10,303 bases of DNA from Helicobacteraceae bacterium (GCA_029258405.1 JARHYY010000121.1:1-10303), one strand, 5' to 3'. Shown: positions 1 through 7,950, counted from the first letter of the stretch. Numbers and translations: made by a program. The notes: generated by a model from the sequence alone, not told the origin.

Positions 1-1065
1 CTAAGCCCTTTAGTGATAAAACTAGACCACTAGGAATACCCACTATAAGAGATAGAATAATTCAACAAGCTATAAAACAAGTGTTAGAGCCTATATGCGA
101 AGCAAAGTTTCATAGACATTCTTATGGTTTTAGACCCAATAGAAACACATTTGAAGCTAAAGCTAGAGCGGAAACACTAATAAATAAAGGTAAATTACAC
201 TTTGTAATAGACATAGATATAAAAAGCTTCTTTGATAATAAATCATGAACTCTTAAAACAATATGGAGTATGGGCATAAGGGATAAAAACCTATTGAAAA
301 TAATATCTAAAATGCTAAAAGCTGACGTGTTTGGTATAGGCAAATCCAATAAGGGAACACCACAAGGAGGAATTATATCCCCCCTATTATCTAACATTGT
401 TTTAAATGAGTTAGATTGGTGGATTTCTAATCAATGGGAAAGCTTAAAAACTAGACATGAATATAAAACATTAAACAAATACAGAGCATTAAAAACAACC
501 AAGCTCAAAGAATGTTTTATTGTGAGATACGCAGATGATTTCAAGATATTTTGCAGACATCACAACGAAGCTAAAAAGTTATTCATAGCCATCAAGCTAT
601 GGTTAAAAGAGCGGTTAGGATTAGAAATCAGTGAGGAAAAATCCTAAATCACAAACCTAAGAAAGCAATACAGCGAATTTTTAGGATTTAAAATCAAAGC
701 AAGAAAGAAAGGTAAGGATAGCAAAAATAATCATAAATATGTAGCACATAGCTATATAGGCAATAAAGCCTTTAAAAGCATTGTGCTAAATGTGAGTAAG
801 AAAGTGAGAATGCTACAAAAAGGAGCTATTACAATAGATTTAATGAATGCTTATATATTAGGCATACATAACTATTATAGATACATATCAGCAAATATAT
901 CTCATATACAAGCATAGATTGAATATGACATTCACTTTAAAGAGTTATATATAACATGTAATACTTAAAAGTATTAAAGATACATCTATTATACCAAAAT
1001 ACATTAAGAGCTTAGAATATGATATATCCAATCAGTTAAAAAGTGTATATGGTAAAAAAATATAA
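1..1065 (+). pseudogene. Group II intron reverse transcriptase/maturase, decayed, both ends missing
   Basis: This is the remnant of an intron-encoded protein of the LtrA type, which splices and reverse-transcribes its host group II intron. Conceptual translation from base 3 gives the finger motifs (RPLGIPTIRDRIIQQA, then SYGFRPNRN and DIDIKSFFDN). It continues with GTPQGGIISPLLSNI and the catalytic YADD box (528-539), then a maturase (X) region ending near base 1062. The reading is broken by a stop at 246-248 with nearby compensating frame changes, and by stops at 645-647, 915-917 and 966-968. A further +1 shift falls around 969. The C-terminal DNA-binding/HNH region and intron domains V/VI are absent. 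The text runs directly into a licD-like fragment at about 1063, so the 3' end was deleted or replaced. The 5' end lies outside the window. The family call is firm; an active protein is excluded. Confidence 0.9.
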
Positions 1066-1273
1066 TTCTATCTTCCACAAAGTAACGCTTACAAAAAATT
1101 TATGGAAAAGAAGGAATCAAAGAATAAGAAATAGAAACTTTTTTATTATAGGAGAACATATTATTGATCCTCATAATACTAGAAACTCTTATAGCCTCAA
1201 CCACATACTAGAGGGAATTTTAAATGGTCTAGCATACAAACAAAAAAGGATAAGCTATCGCTTGTTTGTATGA
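1063..1273 (+). pseudogene. 3' fragment of a LicD-family gene, paralogue of 1640-2962
   Basis: This fragment matches the C-terminal coding end of the intact TPR-LicD gene at 1640-2962. Shared stretches include NQRIRNRNFFI-GEHIIDPH, RGILNG/EGILNG and the terminal YKQ-RISYRLF, followed by a stop at the same place. It is broken. There is an in-frame stop (TAA, 1083-1085) where the intact gene has a sense codon, and one T is missing at about 1112/1113 (GAAGG against GAATGG), which shifts the frame. It also lacks 120 bases, exactly 40 codons, relative to intact residues 387-426. The 5' part of the gene, with the TPR and catalytic segments, is gone; the group II intron remnant occupies that position. 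An open frame of 76 codons from 1043 crosses the junction, but it is a chance fusion of unrelated sequence with no good ribosome binding site. A translated product is unlikely. Confidence 0.85.
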
Positions 1274-1308
1274 TCTACAATAACATGACTATGCCATGCC
1301 TTTGGTAG
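1063..1308. repeat. Duplicated segment, copy 1 (diverged, with internal deletion)
   Basis: This segment aligns with 2631-2993. Similarity starts abruptly at the end of the intron remnant (TAATTCTATCTTCCACA against TGATTCCATCTCCCACA). It runs through the licD stop codon and continues about 35 bases further, ending at the shared CTTTGGTAG. Copy 1 lacks 120 bases present in copy 2 between the shared AAATGG (1222-1227) and TCTA (1228-1231). The similarity past the stop codon shows that a DNA segment was duplicated, not only a coding domain. Confidence 0.85.
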
Positions 1309-1545
1309 CCATTCCTTTCTTAAGGCTTTCTCTTTGTTAGCATGTATGCGGTGATAGGCTTTGTGTGTGATCATTTTCTTTAAAAGCATAAAATCTTCAC
1401 GAAGTGCTTTTTTCTCCATGTGCAAAAAAAATTCATCCCAAGTCATTATTACATTTTCAAAAGGTCTTTGGATGAGAGTGATTTCTTTGGTATACACACA
1501 AGCAGCACCACAACCTATAATAAACTTTACAAACAAATGGTGCAT
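1255..1545 (-). CDS. Small protein of unknown function with a hydrophobic N-terminus
   Basis: This encodes a 96-residue protein I do not recognise. The start is supported by AAGGA placed 6 bases before the ATG on the minus strand. Residues 4-17 (LFVKFIIGCGAACV) form a short hydrophobic stretch that could be a signal or membrane anchor with one or two cysteines. The rest is charged, helical-looking and histidine-rich, with the pattern WDEFFLHMEKKALREDF followed by HKAYHRIHANKEKALRKEWLPKAWHSH. It would plausibly be envelope-associated. The gene is transcribed divergently from the TPR-LicD gene, with a 94-base gap. Its last six codons overlap the 3' end of the licD fragment on the opposite strand. 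A relic of its final codons (LPKTWYSLL then stop) occurs at 2963-2993, so it was probably an old neighbour of licD copies. The protein-like composition and good ribosome binding site argue for a real gene, but function is unknown. Confidence 0.6.
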   Translation of the reverse strand: MHHLFVKFIIGCGAACVYTKEITLIQRPFENVIMTWDEFFLHMEKKALREDFMLLKKMITHKAYHRIHANKEKALRKEWLPKAWHSHVIVDHTNKR

Positions 1546-1604
1546 ATTTTTCCTTATATTTTTTAAGCCACAAGCAAAATGAATTCCACAAAATCAGTTA
1601 TTTT

Positions 1605-1613
1605 TGCTATAAT
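1605..1613 (+). promoter_or_regulatory. Extended -10 promoter of the TPR-LicD gene
   Basis: TGCTATAAT is a perfect extended -10 element. It lies 26 bases upstream of the ATG at 1640 and predicts a leader of about 20 bases. AAAGG (at about 1628-1632), 7 bases before the ATG, acts as the ribosome binding site. The T-rich run just upstream and the absence of a -35 fit vegetative promoters of Helicobacter and Campylobacter. Confidence 0.7.
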
Positions 1614-1639
1614 CTCTGCATTAAAATAAAGGTTTTTAC

Positions 1640-2962
1640 ATGCCAACAAACACCCCCAGCCACCAAACTTCAAAAGGATATTTGCAGCAGGCTTTAAAGC
1701 TTTTCGAGCAAGGAGAATATAAAAAATCTTTAGAATTATTTTCTCATTATCTCACATATTACCCTGATGACTTAGGGGCATTAGCAGGTGTCGCTGGTAT
1801 GCTATATGAAGCGAACAGATATGAAAAAGCATACCCTTTAGCCCAAAAAGCCTTACAATTAGCTCCAGAAAATTTACATGTTCTTAAGCTTTATGTGTTA
1901 ATAGCATTAAAATTACATCTTTTTCAAGACATTCACGAGATTCTTGAAAAACTTTATAAAAAATATCAAGATAATACCCTATTCTTAGAAATTTGCTTAT
2001 CGTATCACACAGCTACAGGAGATAAAGAACATATTTTAGCTTTAGTGCCAAAAATATTACACAAAACCAATCAAACCCCTAATATACTTAATCAAGTCGG
2101 CACATCCATAGAATCAACAGGGAATATTATTTCTGCGATTAAACATCTCAGAAAAGGCTTACAATTGCTTTTAGAGCAATCTTGCCCCCCCCCCCGACAC
2201 GAACAAAAAATTATGGATAAAACAGAAACCCACAAGGCAATTTTATACACAAAAAGAACGCTAGATGAGCTACGCATTCCTTTTTGCTTGGGGCATGGCA
2301 CTTTGCTTGGAATCTATCGTGATGGGGATTTACTTTCTGCTACTGATGATATTGATTTGTATCTCCCTTGGAGTGTGGATAGGAAATGGCTAGAAAAAAA
2401 CTTCAAGGAGAGGGGATATAAAAGTGGGCACTATGATGATATTTCTTGGCAATGGACAGCAAATTTTCGTACGCCTCCTGAATACACTAGTATGCACGCA
2501 GTCGAATTCAGCTTTCTTAAACCTGAATCAGATCATCTCTTAATGGGTTTTACGCGAGGAGATAAAGTGATACAACTTCAATGTTCCAAATTTGCATTTG
2601 ATACTATCAAGTTTTTGGGAGCAAGTTTTATGATTCCATCTCCCACAGAGCAACATTTACAAGAAATTTATGGAAAAGAATGGAATCAAAGAATAAGAAA
2701 TAGAAACTTTTTTATTGTAGGAGAGCATATTATTGATCCTCATCATATTAGAATCTCTTATGCCCTCAACTATATACTAAGGGGAATTTTAAATGGAGAG
2801 CACAAAAAAGCCCATGGGCTTGCTTTACAACTCCTAAGCATTTATGATGATCCCTTAGTGCAACAAGTTTGCAGATGGCTAGAGGACGCAAATAAAAATA
2901 TAAAATGGCATCCTCCTCTACCATATAAACAAGAAAGGATAAGCTATCGCTTATTTATATGA
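1640..2962 (+). CDS. TPR-repeat protein fused to a LicD/fukutin-like transferase domain, probably phase-variable
   Basis: This is a 440-residue, probably cytoplasmic protein. Residues 12-180 are helical repeats of TPR type, clearest at 13-77 (ALKLFEQGEYKKSLELF, then ANRYEKAYPLAQKALQLAPE). Residues 205-350 carry the LicD/fukutin signature: LGHGTLLGIYRDGD (217-230) followed by DDIDLYL (236-242), the acidic metal-binding motif of this nucleotidyltransferase-like family. Known LicD proteins attach phosphocholine or related groups to surface glycans; the acceptor and donor here are unknown. No signal peptide is visible. An 11-C tract (codons 182-186) sits in the linker between the domains. One base more or less would end translation at 193 or 207 residues, before the transferase domain. 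Start choice rests on AAAGG 7 bases upstream and an extended -10 promoter. It is convergent with the gene at 3051-4496. Met192 could be an internal start but lacks a visible ribosome binding site. Confidence 0.85.
   Translation: MPTNTPSHQTSKGYLQQALKLFEQGEYKKSLELFSHYLTYYPDDLGALAGVAGMLYEANRYEKAYPLAQKALQLAPENLHVLKLYVLIALKLHLFQDIHEILEKLYKKYQDNTLFLEICLSYHTATGDKEHILALVPKILHKTNQTPNILNQVGTSIESTGNIISAIKHLRKGLQLLLEQSCPPPRHEQKIMDKTETHKAILYTKRTLDELRIPFCLGHGTLLGIYRDGDLLSATDDIDLYLPWSVDRKWLEKNFKERGYKSGHYDDISWQWTANFRTPPEYTSMHAVEFSFLKPESDHLLMGFTRGDKVIQLQCSKFAFDTIKFLGASFMIPSPTEQHLQEIYGKEWNQRIRNRNFFIVGEHIIDPHHIRISYALNYILRGILNGEHKKAHGLALQLLSIYDDPLVQQVCRWLEDANKNIKWHPPLPYKQERISYRLFI
2185..2195 (+). repeat. Poly-C tract (11 C), candidate phase-variation switch
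   Basis: Eleven consecutive C lie in AT-rich DNA inside the TPR-LicD gene and encode Cys-Pro-Pro-Pro-Arg in the present frame. With 12 C the next stop is TAA at 2218-2220. With 10 C it is TAG at 2262-2264. Long C/G homopolymers in surface-modifying genes of Helicobacter and Campylobacter are known to switch by slipped-strand mispairing. The present length is the ON state. The count could also be affected by sequencing error. Confidence 0.8.
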
Positions 2963-2993
2963 GCTACAACAGACTATACCATGTCTTTGGTAG
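2631..2993. repeat. Duplicated segment, copy 2 (intact licD 3' end plus relic of a convergent gene)
   Basis: This is the partner of 1063-1308. It holds the last third of the intact licD coding region and about 31 bases beyond the stop. Read on the minus strand, those downstream bases encode LPKTWYSLL and a stop, matching LPKAWHSH near the C-terminus of the small protein at 1255-1545. The rest of that small gene is not present here. Confidence 0.8.
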
Positions 2994-3050
2994 TTTGCCC
3001 CCTCTGTTGCGTTCTCATTGCCGCAAATATCGGTGGAATGGTTGAGATTG

Positions 3051-4496
3051 CTATAGAAGCTCTCTCATTTTATCAATGAACACATCATCGCGACAAGGAG
3101 TTTTAATAAAATGTGTAATGCCAAGTTTTTGTGCAAGAGCAGTGCTCGCCATTGTATGCACAAAAAGACAAAGAGTGATGGATTTATGTGCCTTTTTCAT
3201 TTCTTTGAGAAAATTTTCTATAGAAATAAAGGCATTTTTTCCTAATGCTTCAATGTCAATGAGTGCCACATTTGCATGGGAAGATTTAATAGATATTTGC
3301 AAAATTTCTTCAAGATCATGCACAATATAGATGTGTGATCCTTGGTTAAAATCTTCTAATATTTTTCGATGATGTTTTATCGCATTAGGGTCTTTCTTTA
3401 TCATAAAAATATTCTTTGCACCCACATTTTCCAGATATTTTAAAAACACAAAAAGTTTCTTGACTTCTTCATTCGCTTTTTTCTTATCGATATGGCGTAG
3501 GTGGTACTTTAAAAAAGTTTTGGTGCTATAAGTACCAATAATACCTGAATTAATAAAAAAATCCCGCACCAAAGAACTTTTCTTAGCTCTCTCCCAAAGC
3601 ATTGAATCAATTTGAAGTATCTTTGCATTAAGCATATGTGTGAGTCTCGTATCAATGTCTTTGGCAGTACTCTCATAGACCCCCTGAAAAACCTCAAAAT
3701 ATCGTTTGGAAAGAATGTCTTTCACGCGTACAAGTCCAGAGAGAAGCTTTTTTTGTTTATTAATAAAACGTTTAAGCTCCGTGTATCGTCTATGCATATT
3801 CTTTAAGTTTTTTTGGAGAACAAGAAACGAATGTCCTCTTGGATTATTATGGTTGCCTAAATCTCTCTCCCTTTTTTTAATATTATTCTCTAATGGTTTT
3901 TGTTGTGCATGAGCTTCTTTTAATTCTCTCTGAGTACGCGAGATTCTACGCATTAAGGCACCATAATTTTCTTGTTGTTTCAGAAACACTCTTGCGTAAG
4001 CAACATCCATATCTTGGTTGCTCTTGGATCTGAAATCAGAATGGTGTTTGATGATTTTAATCAACTCATTTTTTGATGCAAGAATATCCTTATCAATAAT
4101 ACTCCCATCTATGTGGCGTATGCTATTATAGGCTGTAATTATAAATCGTTTAAGCTGCACAAAATCAGTCTGTGGTATATCAGAAGGTGTATAAGGATGA
4201 GATTGCAAAAACTCTTCAAAAGGCTGAAAATAATCAGATACACAAGCATGTACATCTTTTGTGATCTTGAGGTATTCTAGATATTCGGGCTTTTCCTGGT
4301 CTAGATTGAGCATTACCTTCACAGCTTTGTTATTTTGCAACTCAAAAGCAACCTGAATGCCTTCAAAGATATCTTCAAAACTCCCCACCATGATCGCATC
4401 ACAATCAAAGGAATACACCTTGCCCATACTCTGAATATCCGCTCTCTTTTGTGCTTCGTATATAGCACACACAATGCCCACTCTCACATGCCCCAT
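3051..4496 (-). CDS. Orphan coiled-coil protein with a degenerate receiver-like C-terminus
   Basis: I do not recognise this 481-residue protein. The start at 4496 is preferred over the longer frame to 4535, because AAGGAG lies 7 bases upstream of it and the following sequence, MGHVRVGIVCAIY, looks like the first strand of an alpha/beta domain. Residues 1-100 could be such a domain. Residues 165-252 are rich in Lys, Glu, Gln and Arg and look like a coiled coil (for example RISRTQRELKEAHAQQKPLE). Residues 361-480 resemble a response-regulator receiver: hydrophobic strand NIFMI with a single acidic residue (Asp369), ALIDIEAL with Asp414 in the phosphoacceptor position, then LFVHTMAS, then FIKTP with Lys465 in the conserved Lys position. 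The usual N-terminal acidic pair is mostly lost (Lys-Lys-Asp), so phosphorylation is uncertain. No DNA-binding or enzyme domain is evident. It has its own promoter and no co-transcribed neighbour. Confidence 0.8.
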   Translation of the reverse strand: MGHVRVGIVCAIYEAQKRADIQSMGKVYSFDCDAIMVGSFEDIFEGIQVAFELQNNKAVKVMLNLDQEKPEYLEYLKITKDVHACVSDYFQPFEEFLQSHPYTPSDIPQTDFVQLKRFIITAYNSIRHIDGSIIDKDILASKNELIKIIKHHSDFRSKSNQDMDVAYARVFLKQQENYGALMRRISRTQRELKEAHAQQKPLENNIKKRERDLGNHNNPRGHSFLVLQKNLKNMHRRYTELKRFINKQKKLLSGLVRVKDILSKRYFEVFQGVYESTAKDIDTRLTHMLNAKILQIDSMLWERAKKSSLVRDFFINSGIIGTYSTKTFLKYHLRHIDKKKANEEVKKLFVFLKYLENVGAKNIFMIKKDPNAIKHHRKILEDFNQGSHIYIVHDLEEILQISIKSSHANVALIDIEALGKNAFISIENFLKEMKKAHKSITLCLFVHTMASTALAQKLGITHFIKTPCRDDVFIDKMRELL

Positions 4497-4546
4497 ACAC
4501 CATCTCCTTAGCGTTTTACAAAGATGCCATAGCACCCCTATGCTTA

Positions 4547-4555
4547 ATTGTAACA
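4547..4555 (-). promoter_or_regulatory. Extended -10 promoter of the coiled-coil/receiver-like gene
   Basis: On the minus strand this reads TGTTACAAT, a TGnTAnAAT extended -10. It lies about 50 bases upstream of the ATG at 4496 and predicts a leader of roughly 43 bases that contains the AAGGAG ribosome binding site. It also supports the shorter start. Bases 4556-4690 upstream are AT-rich, and I see no other feature there. Confidence 0.55.
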
Positions 4556-4690
4556 GATTCTAAATTAAATATTTATAAAAATCTCAATAAATATTTCTCA
4601 TTAGGGTATTTTCAAATCATATTTCTAGTGCATATACTTAAAGCTTACCCAAATCTCATTTATACGCTAGTATAAAAATAAGCTAAAAAT

Positions 4691-6121
4691 TTAACACGAT
4701 ATTCCGCCTTCTACCATGGTATCAATTGTGATAATCCTTGTTTTTTTTAATTGAATTAAAGAGAGATAAAGAGAATTTCCATTTTTAAAGCTTGCAAAAA
4801 ACTTTTTAATAATGCTTTGTCCTTGAGAATTAATGATATATATGTTCTTTGCTTTTGAGGTTATCTGAAATCTTTGTTTATAAATGCACTAAATTATAAA
4901 TTGTGCTATGATGAACAAAAAGTTTATCAAAAAAACTCAACTCTATAATCTTGTTGATCTTTTTTTGATAAATTCATAGAGCTTTTTTAAAACATCACGA
5001 GCATTACTTGTAGCATCACACTCTTAATACTCATACTTTGTTCTAAAATCTTCAGACAGGGTTTTATAATACTCATAAAGTGCAATATTGCTTTGTGCTC
5101 TGAGTTCTTTTAATTCTTGCTCTTTGGCTTGGAGTTATTGCTATAAAATCTCTTCCTCTTTAACAAAAAAGCCTGTCTGTTTGCCATTGTTTTCAAGAGT
5201 GGAATCTATCTCTATGTCATTTATGTTCATATTAGTGTTTTTTTGTAACATATGGCTCTCATATGTATGTAGGATTTTAATAATATTATCATTATTCAAA
5301 AGCATATTAATATCTTTAGTATATTTAAGATTAACACAATGTAAAAGTGTGATAAAATCGTTGCTTATAAAATCGAATTTCTCATTAATGAGTATCTTTA
5401 AATTATTATTTTATAATTTTTTAAATTTTTCTTTAACTTTTTCATGCTCAAAATATAATGGCATATTCACTATCAACTTCAACAGATTTATTGTATCAGT
5501 GTTATTATTTTGGTTTTGCTCTTGCTCTATTTGCACAATGCTGCCTCTTTTTTCATTATTTCGCTTTATTCAATGAGACCTTTAATAAATTATTAGCCAC
5601 TTCAATCAAAGCTGCTAAGCGATCACAAAGCGTTATTTATTATGAGAAAGTTGCTCTTCTGCTTTGCATCTAGCCTTGTGCTCTATCTCTGCCCAAACAT
5701 ATTGGAGTAAAGCTTTAATTTAAATTTCAGCTTTTAACCCTTGAATATTATGCGAATTGACACCATCTTTAACTATTTTTGGAATCATAGCTTACCACTA
5801 AATGCTTACCAAGATAGCCAAACTTGCACTCAAATTTGAGCTCGTCTATTCTATCGACGCTATTTTTTATTAATTTGATCTTTGAAATTTACTCTTCATA
5901 TTCCATAAATTTCATTTCTATCTTTGATGGAGGTGAGTATATTGGTATGTGGTTTTACTTCTACAGCACTTCTATAAAGCTTACCCCCTTGAACTGCTTT
6001 CTTAAATAAGTGAATTAATGAATCATTCAAGAATCTCTTCAAAACTTTCATAGGTGTTCAAATTTTCTTTAAATTTCTTACATACTTCCTCTGGATCAAA
6101 TTTCATTAATTCGCCCTCCAT
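4691..6121 (-). pseudogene. Eroded RelA/SpoT-type (p)ppGpp synthetase gene with C-terminal extension
   Basis: The long stretch without a gene is, on the minus strand, a decayed coding region of about 470 codons. It starts at 6121 (AAGGA 7 bases upstream) or at the in-frame ATG at 6106 (GGAGG 8 bases upstream) with MKFDPEEVCKKFKENL. It meets TGA at 6023-6025. In shifting frames it then shows FGYLGKHLVVSY (about 5787-5822) and the hallmark AEI-IKALLQYVWAEIEHKA (about 5672-5728, stop at 5720-5722). DRLAALIEVANNLL follows. These match the RelA/SpoT synthetase core, where FGY-S-HYVV and QIRT-WAEIEHK are typical. Further out is charged, helical sequence (EILQAKEQELKELRAQSNIALYEYY-type) ending at a stop at 4691-4693. 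At least eight stops or frameshifts rule out a working enzyme. Known members transfer pyrophosphate from ATP to GDP/GTP as a stress signal. The family call is an inference from motifs. Confidence 0.72.
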
Positions 6122-6295
6122 TTAAATCTTCCTTATTATCTATATTTTTATTTTATATTTATTATTTTATCCTGAAAATATTTTATTATCAAATTATGAT
6201 ACTATGACTATATAAAACTTCCATCATCGCTATCAAGTTTAACCTTAAGTTTGCATAATATATCATTGCATTTGTTATTGAAAATTTTATTAAAA

Positions 6296-6478
6296 TTATT
6301 TAAATTTTATATAAATGCCTTTTAATACAGAAAAAATGCTCTCATAAATCAAATCTTTCTCACCCTTGCATTGAGGACAAATAAAATTAAATATATTTAA
6401 AACATCACTCTTTTGTTGAAATAAAAAGGACTTAGCACATTTTGAACATTTTATTAATTTAGGCGTAGAAAGTTTCAT
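6296..6478 (-). CDS. Small zinc-ribbon protein
   Basis: This encodes a 60-residue basic protein with two CxxC knuckles, CSKC (11-14) and CPQC (34-37), 19 residues apart, the layout of a zinc ribbon. AAGGA lies 8 bases before the ATG. No enzyme motif is present. Such small ribbons bind nucleic acid or act as assembly or anti-toxin-like factors, but no specific role can be assigned. It lies 175 bases upstream of the eroded RelA/SpoT-type gene on the same strand and may once have shared its transcript. The +1 frame after its stop continues as protein-like text for about 25-30 codons (NKCNDILCKLKVKLDSDDGSFI, stop at 6208-6210). The present 60-codon gene may therefore be a truncated form of a longer one. 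Given the decayed neighbour, expression is uncertain. Confidence 0.55.
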   Translation of the reverse strand: MKLSTPKLIKCSKCAKSFLFQQKSDVLNIFNFICPQCKGEKDLIYESIFSVLKGIYIKFK

Positions 6479-6651
6479 TAAGTATTTCCTTGAATAATAT
6501 TTGTAAAAACAATATATAAAACTATAATTTAAAGTATAAATTCATCTTATGACAGGTTGTGTCGTTTAAATTGTGCTTAATAATTTACCTCATGAATACC
6601 ATAATTGTATTTTTAAAATATACAACTCAAAAAGTACATTAATATATTTTA

Positions 6652-7890
6652 TCATAAAAACCCATATTTTGCAGCAACGCTAAATATAGTAGCACTAAGA
6701 TATACTACAACAATAATTATCTTTACACCAAGTGTTGTAAGGATTTTGGGGCATATCCACTTCGCTTCTTGATCACCATGTTTTCTTGAATTTTGTAAAA
6801 TTAAAATAGGGAAAAAACTTAATATTAATGCACCTACAACACCGGGCCAATACAAAGCATCATCAATAGTAGCCACAAGATTAAACAAAACAATTAAAAG
6901 AGGAGGCACAGAAACAAATAATAATATAATGAAACGCAATTTTAAGTTATCATCAGCATTTTTATTTATTTGGTCAGCAATATTTGTTACAAACATACCA
7001 CCAAGCCCCCAATATGAAGTAAGGATAGCAAATAGTCCAAAAAGATTTGCTATAAGAAAGGTCCAATCACCAATAGCTTTACCCCACGAGAGCGTTACAA
7101 CTCCAGAAATATTTTGCAGTCCTTCAAGGATTATGGCAGATAGTGGAACAAGAGAGAGCATAGTAAAAGTTATAAAATTACCCAACACAATAGCTTTTGG
7201 TAACATTTCTGGCTTATGTGCATAACCTCTTGCCATTTCTGGCACAATATATTGAGAAGAATATACAAATACCACTGTATTAAATATTGGCAAAATCGCA
7301 CTAAGATTCCAATGCATTTCAAGAGCATTTGCAAAATTTATATTTGTTTTAAAAAATGTTGCAATAATAAGGGTTACTAGAATAACAAACATAATACCTA
7401 CTACTTGTTTTTCACCTCTCCCTATGGCTTTTAAACCTAGCCAAAGGACAGCAGCAGCTGGAATAAAAAAGATAATACTCCCCCATTCATTTGGTATTTT
7501 AAATATTTCATAAATAATTTGACCACTTGCTTTTTCATAAGCAATCAAAGCACCAATAGCAGTTACTGCAACAGAGATAAACATTAAATATTGTGCAATT
7601 GGTCCAATATAGCGGACTGATAAACCTGTTAATTGTAAATGATCTTTAGTCCTTAGTGCTGATTCTGCGATATAGAGCATGGTAATAGTAGAAAGAATAC
7701 CACCAACAATAAGCCAAAAAAACAAAGGAAAAAATCCTGCATTTTTTGCTGTATGTGCAATGCTTAGAATCCCTATCCCTATATTTGTCCCAACAAGCAT
7801 TGCAACACCCTCAAAAAATGTAAGCCTTTTTGTTAATGGATGCCCTTTTAGTTCTGCTACAAATTCTTTTTTTGCATCTTGTAACTTCAT
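6652..7890 (-). CDS. Amino acid permease of the aromatic/hydroxy amino acid (AAAP/HAAAP-like) type
   Basis: This is a 412-residue inner-membrane carrier with about eleven hydrophobic segments (approximately 28-45, 53-75, 97-118, 137-153, 162-180, 196-213, 233-255, 276-297, 319-341, 347-366 and 387-407). The N-terminal helix reads FFEGVAMLVGTNIGIGILSIA, the unwound glycine-rich helix 1 typical of amino acid/cation symporters of the APC superfamily. Its overall look resembles tryptophan/tyrosine and serine permeases. The substrate cannot be decided from sequence. Its length is normal for the family. The ATG at 7890 has AAGGG 6 bases upstream. It is downstream of the NCS1 permease on the same strand, but a 140-base gap with a hairpin separates them, so it may be transcribed from its own promoter in the AT-rich leader. 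No disruption is seen. Confidence 0.85.
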   Translation of the reverse strand: MKLQDAKKEFVAELKGHPLTKRLTFFEGVAMLVGTNIGIGILSIAHTAKNAGFFPLFFWLIVGGILSTITMLYIAESALRTKDHLQLTGLSVRYIGPIAQYLMFISVAVTAIGALIAYEKASGQIIYEIFKIPNEWGSIIFFIPAAAVLWLGLKAIGRGEKQVVGIMFVILVTLIIATFFKTNINFANALEMHWNLSAILPIFNTVVFVYSSQYIVPEMARGYAHKPEMLPKAIVLGNFITFTMLSLVPLSAIILEGLQNISGVVTLSWGKAIGDWTFLIANLFGLFAILTSYWGLGGMFVTNIADQINKNADDNLKLRFIILLFVSVPPLLIVLFNLVATIDDALYWPGVVGALILSFFPILILQNSRKHGDQEAKWICPKILTTLGVKIIIVVVYLSATIFSVAAKYGFL

Positions 7891-7950
7891 ATCTACCCTT
7901 CTAAAAAATATTTATATATAAAAATTTTATGTAAATCATATACATATGGT

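Noticed and set aside
122..397. Minus-strand frame opposite the reverse transcriptase
   Set aside because: It is a shadow of the well-supported reverse transcriptase reading on the plus strand.
1043..1273. Open frame of 76 codons as a separate small gene
   Set aside because: It crosses the intron-licD junction, starts in intron sequence in the wrong frame, and carries licD sequence only after a frameshift.
4497..4535. N-terminal extension of the coiled-coil gene by 13 codons
   Set aside because: The Trp/Cys/Arg-rich extension has no ribosome binding site, while AAGGAG sits correctly before the internal ATG at 4496.
5088..5576. Open frame of 162 codons on the plus strand
   Set aside because: It is antisense to the eroded RelA/SpoT-type gene. 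Its Ser/Leu/Phe-rich, low-complexity product reflects the opposite strand's lysine- and glutamate-rich codons, and it has no ribosome binding site.
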